Shown one piece after another: positions 47,428 through 57,100 of a stretch of 64,000 nucleotides of DNA (positions are counted from its first letter, which is position 1; the number at the start of each line of letters is the position of its first letter). The notes beneath the pieces are model-generated. The model made no database searches. It was not told the DNA's origin and worked only from the letters and a program-made list of their open reading frames with translations. A program made the translations under genes and the position numbers. The DNA is from Chitinophaga silvisoli (GTDB lineage: Bacteria; Bacteroidota; Bacteroidia; Chitinophagales; Chitinophagaceae): positions 310,001-374,000 of the forward strand of contig NZ_QTJV01000001.1 of the NCBI RefSeq assembly GCF_003412465.1, written 5' to 3'.

Positions 47428-48291
47428 TTGAACCTGTCTCCAGGTCCTTCAATTGTATTACGTGTAATGGCAGGAGATACAATTCAAATTGGAGCGAAAG
47501 CATTTTACAAAAGCATAGCTGCGAACACTTCAAACGCTACCAGCAACAGCATGCTGTCTGCAATAGTTGAAGCATTTGGCTCTTTCGGCGTAGTTAACGC
47601 CGTTCACGCAGGAATTGATGGTAATTCTATATTGGCCACATCATTTACTACCAGTGAATATGAGCAATTAATTTCTAAAGATCCAGATGAAAATTTATCT
47701 AAACCTAAAGCATATTTGAATGATGTATTATTTGATGACATGTTCAACATGGTAGATGAAAAAAGTGGAGTAAAACAGGTAAAAGGTACACCTGATGAGT
47801 TGCAAACACTAAGTGTAGATAAACTGCCTATAAAGAAAACCGATTTTTATATATTTATACAAGACGTTCTTTCGTCTTTACAATTGGAAACCATCAATGG
47901 ATTCCAACCAACTATTGCTCCAGGGAACCCCGCTAGTCAGGATAACACTGTAGTAAATAATACCAATTATGTTAAAGCGGCAAAAATCCAGGAATTAAAC
48001 CCTGATTTTCCATTTCCTTGTTTCAAGACTTTTATTTGCTAAGGAAGGAGATGAAGCAATTCCAAAACATGGGGAAGGTAAAAATGGACAACATGCAAAT
48101 CAGAAAGCTAAAGAGGCTGCAAGGGAAAAATATGAAGCGCTTAAAGCCGAATATGAAGTATTAAACAGTAAACCGAAAGAATCAAAACAAGACAAGAAGG
48201 AGTTAGATAAACTGAAAAACCAGGTTCAGCATCAAAAAAAATGGATGAAACTGGTGAAAATTACAGCTAAAGAGCAAAAGGAAGTAATTAA
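47428..48291 (+). pseudogene. RHS fragment with decayed toxin tail
   Basis: The first part (47428-48042, 204 codons) is homologous to residues about 985-1130 of the RHS protein at 2804: both share [24 protein letters not shown] and [16 protein letters not shown]. Neither the RHS shell nor the core is present. One frame off, 48020-48240 encodes a charged helical tail (AIPKHGEGKNGQHANQKAKE, KELDKLKNQVQHQKK) of the kind that ends RHS nuclease-type toxins. A frameshift at an A8 run gives MDETGENYS, an in-frame TAA, and RAKGSN, the expected C-terminus. Truncated at the 5' end, frameshifted twice and interrupted by a stop, so not functional as one protein. Confidence 0.7.
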
Positions 48292-48301
48292 TTTATACAT
48301 T

Positions 48302-48577
48302 ATGGAGTTATATACATTTTTAATGCAGTTTAGAGGAGGTACCTATATTAGTCAGGTGGAATCAAAAAACTTATCAGAGGCCACTACATTGTGGGTAAAA
48401 CAATTAAAAATAGAGGAAATAAAGCACTTAGGAGAGAAAGGTCAAATTGAGATGATAAAAGAAGCAGAAAATTTTGAATTGTTCGCTCTGAAATCTTTAA
48501 AAAACATCTGGTTTTTTTGTTTTGGGATCAAAGCCGGTTTTATTATGGTCAATGTTGTAAAGACAGACAATAAATAG
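48302..48577 (+). CDS. Probable immunity protein of the RHS toxin relic
   Basis: A 91-aa protein starting at MELYTFLMQFRGGTYISQV (48302), 10 nt after the end of the toxin relic. The longer frame that begins at 48245 only arises because the frameshifted toxin reads into it. The compact alpha/beta order (edge strand with GGTYISQV, helix SEATTLWVKQLKIEEI, helix, final strand GIKAGFIMVNVVKT) fits small immunity proteins that follow RHS toxins in Bacteroidota. It has no stop or frameshift, so it may still protect against the related toxin from sibling cells. Confidence 0.6.
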   Translation: MELYTFLMQFRGGTYISQVESKNLSEATTLWVKQLKIEEIKHLGEKGQIEMIKEAENFELFALKSLKNIWFFCFGIKAGFIMVNVVKTDNK

Positions 48578-48592
48578 TTTTTATTTTTAAAA

Positions 48593-48715
48593 ATGGGCCA
48601 TTCAGAAATGATTCCGGAATCTTTGGGGTTTAACGAATATCCTGATCTATATGCCGATAACAAGCATGATAAGGAGACGGATTTAAATATTGTGGTCCTG
48701 GAGGAGGGGGAATAG
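48593..48715 (+). CDS. 40-aa orphan fragment in the RHS relic region
   Basis: An ATG-started frame of 40 codons (GHSEMIPESLGFNEYPDLYA, then DKETDLNIVVLEEGE) 15 bases after the probable immunity gene. The composition is protein-like. It has no recognisable family and is probably the end of a lost gene. Confidence 0.3.
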   Translation: MGHSEMIPESLGFNEYPDLYADNKHDKETDLNIVVLEEGE

Positions 48716-48796
48716 CTGATTGGGGAAGGTGAAAACGATTGTTTTCATTTTCCCCAGTCACCAGCAGGAGGAATTATCAGGGAAGATATCAATGTT

Positions 48797-49156
48797 ATAA
48801 TCTATTTACGCCGAAGAGAAAAAAGAGTTCTTCAAGAACAAGACCATTCATGAAACCTTAGATGCAATTAATCATTTCTCCACTAACTGCCGGCTAGGTG
48901 GGACGTTAATTTCAAATTGGAAAATCTGATTTTATCGGAAGATGATGTTTTCAGTTTCGAAAACACCACCATATATCCTGCAGGCCACCCGGATAAAACG
49001 GCTATGAAAGAAAGGGTAATAAATTCTTTTGATCCGCCAACGGAAAACTATTTTTCGGGTGAAGACTATTGCGTAGCTGAAGTATCTGTTGAAGCCATAA
49101 ACTACCTTGGGGCACACCGGGTGGCTGTTAAGAAACTTAACTATGTATTGGAGTAG
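48797..49156 (+). pseudogene. Broken gene of unknown family
   Basis: Two overlapping frames look like one protein. The first, about 48797-48930, reads EEKKEFFKNKTIHETLDAIN and ends in a stop after SNWKI. The second, 48917-49156, starts at a TTG within it and reads NLILSEDDVFSFENTTIYPA, then HPDKTAMKERVINSFDPPTEN to KKLNYVLE. A one-base shift near 48925 would join them. Neither part is a family I know. Its location among RHS and immunity relics suggests a former immunity or effector gene. Confidence 0.4.
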
Positions 49157-49353
49157 AGATGAAAGAGGATAACTTTTTATGAGGGAAAAGGAATTATTTG
49201 GTCCGTGATGATCTGATAAACTTCCGCATGTCAAAAAGTGAGATCTTTTTTGTACCTGACGCTAAATGAGTTTTCTTCGGTGGATAATGTTTTAAGCGTA
49301 GAATTGTATATTAAGGTTATTAATGTAGTTGATCGAATACAAAATTGTGAACC

Positions 49354-50046
49354 ATGGGCCAATGGCATACCCTACACCTATTTGATGATAAGCGCTTCTA
49401 TACTGACACTGTTCCGCTGCTCAAAGGTCAGCAGGGAGATATTCAGGCTTATTATACAAAGTATGAACAAACCTGTATCAAAGGAAAATGCGATATTCCA
49501 TTAGCTGAACTGGTAACCGTGTTCAACCAGCTCAAAGGCTACCGGCTGGAGTATCTCCCATTTATGGAAGTGATCCACAAGGAATGGTATCCATTTCTGA
49601 ATACCCTTCCATGGACCTATCACCTGTCTGCCTTCTTTGAGTATGTCGTGTTCTCTCATTGCGCTGACTATGTGCCATACTTCCGCTTAGGAAAATCTGC
49701 TGCTATACATCGTGTGCCGGGAATCAACCCCAAGGGTCTGAGCTATGAGATCATATGTGAATTAAGTATGAATAACCCAGGCATCTTCACTGCTGAAGGA
49801 ATGGGCGTAACAGGCTGGATCACTAGTGAAGAAGTGAAAGCATTACTTGCAGGATTAAAAAATGAAGAAACCATTCACGATATAGAAGACTTTATTGCCT
49901 TTCTGGAAGTAACTGCCTCCTTGGACATGGGTGTCATAGCAGGGGTAGATCTCAGGGAAGGTACACTCAGGGAATTACCCTCATTTAAATTCAGTACGAG
50001 GGATATGTGGGATATGCAACTGATAGAAAGACTCGCCATTGAATAA
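49354..50046 (+). CDS. Unknown 230-aa protein, immunity-like context
   Basis: A soluble acidic protein without signal peptide. It begins MGQWHTLHLFDDKRFYTDTV, a start form shared by DUF-type cytoplasmic proteins found near polymorphic toxin loci, then helical parts (EYVVFSHCADYVPYFRLGK, SEEVKALLAGLKNEETIHDIEDFIAFLEV). I cannot name a family. It is intact and is the last gene of the RHS relic region. A role as immunity protein is a guess from context. Confidence 0.6.
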   Translation: MGQWHTLHLFDDKRFYTDTVPLLKGQQGDIQAYYTKYEQTCIKGKCDIPLAELVTVFNQLKGYRLEYLPFMEVIHKEWYPFLNTLPWTYHLSAFFEYVVFSHCADYVPYFRLGKSAAIHRVPGINPKGLSYEIICELSMNNPGIFTAEGMGVTGWITSEEVKALLAGLKNEETIHDIEDFIAFLEVTASLDMGVIAGVDLREGTLRELPSFKFSTRDMWDMQLIERLAIE

Positions 50047-50052
50047 TGTATA

Positions 50053-50192
50053 ATCCCGGTTAAGCCCCTATTTTATAAATATTGATTCCGGTGGAGTAAG
50101 AGTTAAGGGCAATAATCCTGATAGAGGTATTTATTCAATTCCTGCGAACACAAAATTAAAGGGAGTATTTAAAATCGAATATTCGACTTTTT
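50053..50192 (+). other. Orphan coding-like fragment
   Basis: A stop-to-stop frame of about 45 codons without a good start encodes INIDSGGVRVKGNNPDRGIY followed by SIPANTKLKGVFKIEYSTF. It reads like the end of an RHS or secreted beta-rich protein. No homologue is known to me; it is listed as a possible gene scrap. Confidence 0.25.
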
Positions 50193-50207
50193 GAGCGGTT
50201 AGCATCT

Positions 50208-50244
50208 AAAAAAAAACCACTGAGAATGAATTCTTCAGCGGTTT
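50208..50244 (-). terminator. Terminator-like hairpin after the tRNA
   Basis: AAACCACTGA and TCAGCGGTTT pair with one mismatch around GAATGAATTC; on the minus strand, a T-rich run follows. It lies just downstream of the tRNA gene. Confidence 0.5.
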
Positions 50245-50266
50245 AAAAAAGATTCGTTTTTTCGGG

Positions 50267-50337
50267 TTGCCTGACCTGGATTCGAACCAAGACAAACAGA
50301 GTCAGAGTCTGTCGTACTACCGTTATACTATCAGGCA
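50267..50337 (-). tRNA. tRNA-Gln (anticodon CUG)
   Basis: The minus strand folds as a full cloverleaf of 71 nt: acceptor TGCCTGA/TCAGGCA, D arm GTAT/GTAC with a short 7-base loop, anticodon stem ACAGA/TCTGT with loop CTCTGAC (U33, anticodon CUG at 50305-50303, A37), variable loop TTGT, T arm CTTGG/CCAGG with loop TTCGAAT, discriminator A. CCA is not encoded. It reads CAG codons. No integrase or repeated 3' end was found next to it. Confidence 0.93.
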
Positions 50338-50435
50338 ATAGTTATTTGTCGTTCGGGACGGCAAAATTATAACTTTCTTTAACAAAAAGCAAAATTTATT
50401 TTAAAAATTTCAGGCAGCTTAATCTGAGACAGTAA

Positions 50436-50464
50436 AAAAGCCCCGCACATGCGGGGCTTTTTCC
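50436..50464. terminator. Bidirectional terminator downstream of the subtilase
   Basis: GCCCCGC/GCGGGGC stem with an ACAT loop, flanked by six A and five T. It lies 47 bases after the subtilase stop (minus strand) and works in either direction. Confidence 0.85.
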
Positions 50465-50510
50465 ATTTATCGAAATTAATTCTACTTATTAAAGAGCATC
50501 CAAAACAACC

Positions 50511-52073
50511 TTATTTATAAGTCGCCGCCAACTGCAACGCCTTATAAGCATTCACCACACCACCCGTCTTACACAAATCCGTCATCTGCACCTGCTTAGC
50601 CTCCCCATTCTCATCTCCAATCGCTACAGGATGCTCAATCTTCACCACAGATTTTAATATAATATCCTTCACCTGCAGCGCAGTCAGCTTAGGATAATAA
50701 GAACGAATCAACGCCGCCAAACCAGTTACCACCGGTGCCGCCATACTCGTTCCATCATGATAATCATATTTTGAACCCGGAATTGAAGAATAAATCGCCA
50801 CACCAGGTGCAAATACATCCACCGCATCCTTACCATAGTTAGAGAAAGAAGCCGGCAATGTCTCATCATCATTCGGACCAGACGCACCTACCTCAATCCA
50901 CGCATCTGCTATACCTCCATCCAGGTACTTGCGGTTAGGATAGTTTCCCACAGAATCCGTATTCTCACCATCATTACCCGCTGCATGTACCAGCAGCACA
51001 TCTTTAGACATCGCATATTTTACCGCATCATCTACCGCCTTCTTATTCGGAGAGTAAGGCTTACCAAAGCTCATATTGATCACCTTCGCCCCATTATCCA
51101 CCGCATAACGCAGTGCATTTGCCACATCCTTGTCTCTTTCATCTCCATTAGGCACCGCACGTACGGACATCAGCAATACATTGTCAGCTACACCATTGAT
51201 ACCCAGGTTATTGTTACGACCCGCACCAATGATACCTGCTACGTGTGTACCATGATCCGCATCCGGACCAGTGACATCGTTATTACCGTAATAATGCTCG
51301 TCTACATTTGCATAGTTATCACCCACTATAGCGCGTGGATCATACTCCAGGTTCAGCTGGTAATCCGCCTGCTCCTTAAAATGATCATACGCCCTATCCA
51401 GCTCACTGGCTTTGAAGGTTTTATAGTCAGGGTAGCGCAGCAGCTGCTGACCTACCACCTGCTTGATCTGCTCTTCCACCGGGTTGTCCGCATTAAAGGT
51501 CTGGAAATCAGCCGCTGTCGGATTCTCCTTATTCATTTTAGCTACCATGGTATCCAGCATACCCTTGAAACGGTTGATGCCATACAGGGTTTTCTTAGCC
51601 TCGTCCATTTCCTGGTCGTACTTAGCACGCAACTGTTTGTACTGGTAGAGACCATTGGTGTCGGCAGATGGGTTTGCAAAACGGGCCTGGCCGGCACGCA
51701 CCAGGCGGGTCAGTTCCAGGTTGTCATAACTTACATTGCCTTTGGCAGAACCGATGAAGTCCCAGCCGTTAATATCATCTGTATAGTGATTCTTGTCGTC
51801 ATCCTTACCATTCCCTCTCTTCTCCTTCAGGTTCACCCAGAGGTAAGATTTCAGGTCTTCATGTGCGGTGTCCACACCGCTATCGATAATGGCAACTACT
51901 ACAGGTTTAGATTTCTTGTCTTTCAGCAGCTCGTTGTACGCTTTTTCTACGCTGATACCGAAAACGGAATCCTTTTCCAGATCCATATTCTGCCAGTTGG
52001 GAAGCTGTGCATGCACCATAGAGGCGGACAGTAACAATGCGGCGGCGATGGCTGCGTTTTTGAAAATACTCAT
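50511..52073 (-). CDS. S8 family serine peptidase (subtilase), secreted
   Basis: A 520-aa exported protease with a signal peptide (1-23, ending VHA). The full catalytic triad is visible: D64 in AIIDSGVDTAHEDL, H277 in DADHGTHVAGIIG and S443 in DGTSMAAPVVTGLAAL. More than 200 residues separate Asp and His, far more than in simple subtilisins; the insert (about 100-250) is helical and charged (QYKQLRAKYDQEMDEAKKTL) and is typical of large Bacteroidota subtilases. No propeptide inhibitor domain is clear and no C-terminal sorting domain is present, so it likely acts in the periplasm. Codon use turns G/T-rich over the last 50 codons. Confidence 0.93.
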   Translation of the reverse strand: MSIFKNAAIAAALLLSASMVHAQLPNWQNMDLEKDSVFGISVEKAYNELLKDKKSKPVVVAIIDSGVDTAHEDLKSYLWVNLKEKRGNGKDDDKNHYTDDINGWDFIGSAKGNVSYDNLELTRLVRAGQARFANPSADTNGLYQYKQLRAKYDQEMDEAKKTLYGINRFKGMLDTMVAKMNKENPTAADFQTFNADNPVEEQIKQVVGQQLLRYPDYKTFKASELDRAYDHFKEQADYQLNLEYDPRAIVGDNYANVDEHYYGNNDVTGPDADHGTHVAGIIGAGRNNNLGINGVADNVLLMSVRAVPNGDERDKDVANALRYAVDNGAKVINMSFGKPYSPNKKAVDDAVKYAMSKDVLLVHAAGNDGENTDSVGNYPNRKYLDGGIADAWIEVGASGPNDDETLPASFSNYGKDAVDVFAPGVAIYSSIPGSKYDYHDGTSMAAPVVTGLAALIRSYYPKLTALQVKDIILKSVVKIEHPVAIGDENGEAKQVQMTDLCKTGGVVNAYKALQLAATYK

Positions 52074-52213
52074 ATGTTTTGATCATTGACTCCACAGTAG
52101 CAGTTCAATAGAATATATATGCTCCCGGGGTAGGTTTTATGTTTGTTTTTAAAGTTGTCTTTGCTCTGGGGAATTAAAGGGTCGAAAATAGCTATTATAA
52201 CCCTTTGAAAATG

Positions 52214-52594
52214 TTAAATGTTAAAGTAAGCAATTATACCCAGCCACACAACCGCCATGATGATCAATGGTACCCAGGCAGGTAATAATTTGTACGGGGG
52301 AATGCCTCTCAAAAGCAGGTGCCATACCGGGAAACTCAGTAAAAAGGCAAAAATAAGGGAGGGTACAAAGATGACATCAGTTCTGCCGGTATGGTTATGC
52401 AGGATCATTTGGAGGTGGAAGTATTCAAATATCATGGCACCCAGCATTACAAAGGGAATGCTCTTCAGCCGGCCTGTGTTTCTGAGGTTTACGCAAAAAA
52501 GAATAGCACCGCCTATGGGTGTCATCAATATGGTATAAATGGCAATAAAGATCCTTGAATAGAGCGCCGTCCTTTGATCACTGCTTGCTGACAT
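52214..52594 (-). CDS. Small integral membrane protein, unknown
   Basis: A 126-aa protein with four predicted membrane helices (about 14-34, 44-62, 73-95, 103-123) and no catalytic motif. A His-containing loop FEYFHLQMILHNHTGR lies between helices two and three. It stands alone between the subtilase and the RND efflux operon. I do not recognise a family. Confidence 0.65.
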   Translation of the reverse strand: MSASSDQRTALYSRIFIAIYTILMTPIGGAILFCVNLRNTGRLKSIPFVMLGAMIFEYFHLQMILHNHTGRTDVIFVPSLIFAFLLSFPVWHLLLRGIPPYKLLPAWVPLIIMAVVWLGIIAYFNI

Positions 52595-52710
52595 ACAATA
52601 AAATTAATGTCGCAAGATAGTATAAAAAGAAGAACGTGTATCAAAAGTAAGATACACGTTCCCCGTATGCCGGCAATTTAGAGATGTCCTGTTCTGATAA
52701 GGCACACTGA

Positions 52711-54108
52711 TTATTTCCATCCGCCTCCAAGGCTTCGGTACAGCGTCACCACCGCCTGTAGCTGTTGCAGCTTGTCGCTGATGCTGTTCAGCTGGGCGGA
52801 CAGCAGACTTTGCTCGGATGTAAGTACATCCGTATAGTTAGTATTGGAAGTGTACTTGAGTAATTCTTTCGTATAGTCTACAGACTTTTGCAGGTAAGCA
52901 ATCTGCTGGCCCCTGATGGCGGCCTTATCTACGGCAGCATTGTAATCAAACAGGGCGTTCGTTACCTCCTGGCCCGCTGTGAGCAGGGTTTTTTTGTAGG
53001 TGACGAGGTATTCTTCCTGGTTGGCTTCCGCTACCCGTAAACGTTGCTTGTTCTGCCCCTGCTGGAAGATCGGCTGGGTCAGACTTCCAACGATATTACC
53101 GAAGAAATGAGAGGCATCAAAGTAGTTGTCCAGGGTCGTCCCGTTCAAACCACCAGTAGCCGTTATTGACAGGCTGGGGTAGAAATAAGTTCTGGCCACA
53201 TTCGTCAGTTCGTAGTAATAACGAAGCTGATATTCAGCTTGTTGTACATCCGGACGGTTAGCGAGTAACTGTGCCGGTAAGCCGGTTTTCAGGTCCGCAT
53301 TCACAGATTGTTCCCCCAGGGTACCTCTTTCGATGGCACCGGGCGTACGGCCCAGGTATACACTGATGGTATTTTCTGTTTCCCGGATATTTTGCAACAG
53401 GTCTGGAATCGTGACTTCAGCGGAGTAGCGGTTGGCTTCACTCTGTACCACGTCGGCACCAGTTACCACATCACTTTCCTTCAGTGTTTTCATGGTTTCC
53501 ACATCTGCTTTGCGGTTTTCCACGGTTTGACGGGTAATTTTCAGTTGCTCATCATACGCCAGCAGCGCATAGTAATTAGATGCAATGTTGGCAATCAGCT
53601 GGGTGAGTACGGCCCTGCGATAGGCTTCACTTTGCAGGAAAGCCGCCATGTAAGCACGCTTGGTACTGCGCAGTTTACCCCATATATCAGCTTCCCAGCT
53701 GGCTGAGGCAGACAACTGGTAGATACGGTTCGCCTTGATAAAGTTACCCCCCTGGGAGGCGGCTACCTTCTGCTGGGTCACAGAAGCCGTGGCATCTATT
53801 GAAGGGAGGAAGGCCTGTTTGCTCTGGCGGAGATTGGCCGCTGCTGCATCCATACGTGCATTTGCAATCTTCAGGTCCAGGTTATTTTGTATGCCTTCCC
53901 TGATCAGGGCCTGCAAGTGTGGATCGGTGAATAACTGTGTCCAGGGCAGGTCGGCCATGGTTGTAGTATCGGTAGATGTACTGTCGCGGTACAACTTACT
54001 GTCTGCCACAGCCTCTGCTTGCTTGTAGGGCTTTGTCACCCTGCACGAAGCAACGAAGCTGGCAGCGGCGAGTATCACCAACAGTGCTTGTTTATTATTG
54101 GATTTCAT
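52711..54108 (-). CDS. Outer-membrane efflux protein (TolC/NodT type) of the RND operon
   Basis: A 465-aa lipoprotein (lipobox ASC with Cys at 22) forming the outer-membrane channel. Two OEP repeats are visible, with long helices LDLKIANARMDAAAANLRQSKQAFLPSIDA and ELTNVARTYFYPSLSITATGG read in parts, and NRPDVQQAEYQLR, the conserved motif of the NodT group. Its start overlaps the end of the RND permease by 14 bases. It is the last gene of the tetR-adaptor-permease-channel operon and carries substrates from the permease to the outside. Confidence 0.93.
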   Translation of the reverse strand: MKSNNKQALLVILAAASFVASCRVTKPYKQAEAVADSKLYRDSTSTDTTTMADLPWTQLFTDPHLQALIREGIQNNLDLKIANARMDAAAANLRQSKQAFLPSIDATASVTQQKVAASQGGNFIKANRIYQLSASASWEADIWGKLRSTKRAYMAAFLQSEAYRRAVLTQLIANIASNYYALLAYDEQLKITRQTVENRKADVETMKTLKESDVVTGADVVQSEANRYSAEVTIPDLLQNIRETENTISVYLGRTPGAIERGTLGEQSVNADLKTGLPAQLLANRPDVQQAEYQLRYYYELTNVARTYFYPSLSITATGGLNGTTLDNYFDASHFFGNIVGSLTQPIFQQGQNKQRLRVAEANQEEYLVTYKKTLLTAGQEVTNALFDYNAAVDKAAIRGQQIAYLQKSVDYTKELLKYTSNTNYTDVLTSEQSLLSAQLNSISDKLQQLQAVVTLYRSLGGGWK

Positions 54109-57100
54109 GTGTTACGCTTTTAGTGTCTGTATCATCGTCTTCTTCTACCCTTTTAGTACTTACTTTCTCCTGCAGGGTCTGGAAGATGATGAATAATACA
54201 GGGATCATGAATATACCTATCATGGTACCGAAGAGCATACCGCCTACTGCGGCTGTACCGATGGAGCGGTTACCATTCGCACCCGCACCGCTGGCGAACA
54301 TGAGCGGCATCAGGCCAAATATGAAGGCAAAAGATGTCATGAGGATGGGGCGGAAACGTGCTTTTGCACCTTCTACCGCTGCATTCAGCAGGGTCATACC
54401 ATGTCGTCGTCTTTCTACTGCATACTCTACGATCAGGATAGCGTTCTTTGACAGCAGGCCAATGAGCATGATCAGCGAGATCTGGAGATAGATATTATTG
54501 TCGATACCAAAAATGCGGGCAAAGATAAAGGTACCTGTCAGACCTACCGGCAATGACAGCAGTACTGCAAATGGTAGCAGGTAACTCTCATATTGTGCAC
54601 TCAGCAGGAAGTATACGAAAACCAGGCAGAGAATGAACACATAAATGGATTGCGTACCACTGCTTTGTTCCTCACGGCTGATGCCGGAAAACTCATAACC
54701 ATAACCAGGCGGCAGTTTTTCTTTTGCCACTTCTTCAATCGCTTTCAGTGCCTGACCGGAGCTGTAACCATTGTTCGGCGCGCCGCTTACCGACATAGAA
54801 GTAAACAGGTTGAAACGTGCAATACTTTCAGGTCCGAATACCCTGGTCAGTTTTACAAACTCCGTGATGGGGGCCATATTGCCACTGGAGGACTTCACAT
54901 AGATCTTATTCAGCCCTTCGATATTCGCCCGGTAGGCAGTATCTGCCTGGATCATGACGCGGTATTGCTTACCAAACAGGTTGAAGTTGGATGCATAATA
55001 ACCACCATAATACACCTGCATGGCATTCATGACGTTGTCAACGGTGAGACCTGCTTCTTTCACCTTGGCCACATTTACTTCCAGCAGGAACTGCGGGAAG
55101 TTGGGGTTGAAAGTGGTAGATGCATATTGTATTTCAGGACGCTTACCCAGTGCGCCCAGGAAGTCCTGTGCTACCTTGTAAAACTCATCGGTGGTATGAC
55201 CTCCTTTGTCCTGCAACTGGAAGGAGAAACCGCCGGCGATACCAAAACCGGTAATGGTAGGCAGGGAGATCGGGAGGATCTGTGCTCCCCTGATGTATGA
55301 TGACTTTTGCATGAGCGCCCCGATTACATCCGTATTGCTCATCTTACGATCCTTCCAGTTTTTCAGTTCCAGGATAATCATCGCATAGGAGCTACCACTA
55401 CCAGCCAGGATGTTTTGTCCCACCATACGCAGTGAGTTGTTCACCGCCGGAATAGTACGGGCTATGCTGTCCAGTTCATTCGCGACCACGGTAGTGCGTT
55501 CCATACTCGTGGCCGGAGGCATACTCACGTTAACGAATATAGTACCCATATCTTCGTCCGGTACAAAGCTGCTGGAAGTGGAAGTCATGAGATAATAGAG
55601 GCCGCCTCCAAATACAACGACACCCAGCAATACCAGCCAGAGCTTCCTGGACAGGAAGGTCACAGAGCGGGTATATTTAGTAGTAACAGTATCAAATGCG
55701 GTATTAAAGGAGGTATAAAACCGCTGCATGAAGTTCTTCTTCTTATGCTCTTCAGCATGTGGTTTCAGGAAGAGGGCAGCCAGTGCAGGGCTCAGCGTCA
55801 ATGCGTTGATAGCAGAGAGGATGATAGCAATGGCCAGGGTGATACCAAATTGTTTGTAGAATACACCTGTAGATCCGCTGATGAAAGTAACAGGTACGAA
55901 TACCGCCGACATAACGAGGGTGATGGAAACGATCGCACCGGAGATTTCGCTCATCGCATCGATAGATGCCTTCCTGGCCGACTTATACCCAGCATCCAGT
56001 TTGGCGTGCACCGCCTCGACGACGACGATGGCATCATCCACCACGATACCAATAGCCAGTACCAATGCAAACAAGGTAAGCAGGTTGATACTGAAACCAA
56101 ACAGGTTCAGGAAGAAGAAAGTACCAATGATCGCAACTGGTACCGAGATAGCAGGGATCAGGGTAGACCTGAAGTCCTGCAGGAAGATGAATACAACGAT
56201 GAATACCAGGATGAAGGCTTCGATCAGTGTATGAATGACCTTTTCAATACTGGCATCCAGGAATTTATTGATGTCCACCATGTTGGTGGTATGTAAGCCT
56301 TTCGGGAAGTCTTTCGCAGCTTCTGCCAGTACTTTTTTACAGTCATTGATTACCTGGCTGGCGTTTGAACCGGCTGTCTGGTTGATAGAGATATTGGTAG
56401 CCGGGTAGCCATTTACAGTGGCCATACTATTGTATGACTGTGCGCCCAGTTCAATACGGGCAATGTCTTTCAGCCGGAGGAACTGGCCGTTGCCGGTAGA
56501 TTTGATGATGATATTCCCAAATTCATCCGCACTTTTCAGTTTACCTGTATAGCGAATTACATACTGGAAACTCTGGTTCCCCTGTTCTCCAAATTTACCT
56601 GGTGCGGCCTCTATGTTCTGGTCACTAAGAGCATTCGTAACATCAGCAGGTACCAGGCCATATACTGACATTACATCGGGTTTGAGCCAGATGCGCATGG
56701 AGTAGTTCATAGTACCGAAGGCACTGGCGTTACCTACCCCGTTTACCCTTTTCAGTGCAGGGATCAGGTTGATCTCCGCATAGTTCTGGAGGAAGGTCTG
56801 GTCATAAGCCGGGTTATCGCTATAGATAGCCGTGATGAGCAGGTTACTGCTCTGTTGCTTTTTTACGGTTACACCGGCCTGTGTTACTTCGGCAGGTAGC
56901 AGGCTGGAGGCGGTAGATACGCGGTTCTGTACGTCTACGGCTGCCATATCCGGGTCACGGCCTACATTGAAATAAATACTGATGGTAGCGGAACCGTCGT
57001 TGGTCGCACTACTGGTCATGTAGGTCATTCCTTCCACACCGTTGATCTGTTCTTCCAGCGGCACGATCACACTTTTTAGTACCACATCGGCATTAGCACC

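Noticed and set aside
49238..49504. 88-codon frame overlapping the 49354 gene
   Set aside because: The 49354 frame is longer and has normal composition; this one overlaps most of its start in another frame.
50240..50510. Integration site of a mobile element at tRNA-Gln
   Set aside because: No integrase, no repeat of the tRNA 3' end and no phage gene are present in the window; the tRNA is intact.
50985..52034. 349-codon open frame antisense to the subtilase
   Set aside because: Rich in His, Ile and Arg without structure; the opposite strand encodes a protease with a full triad.
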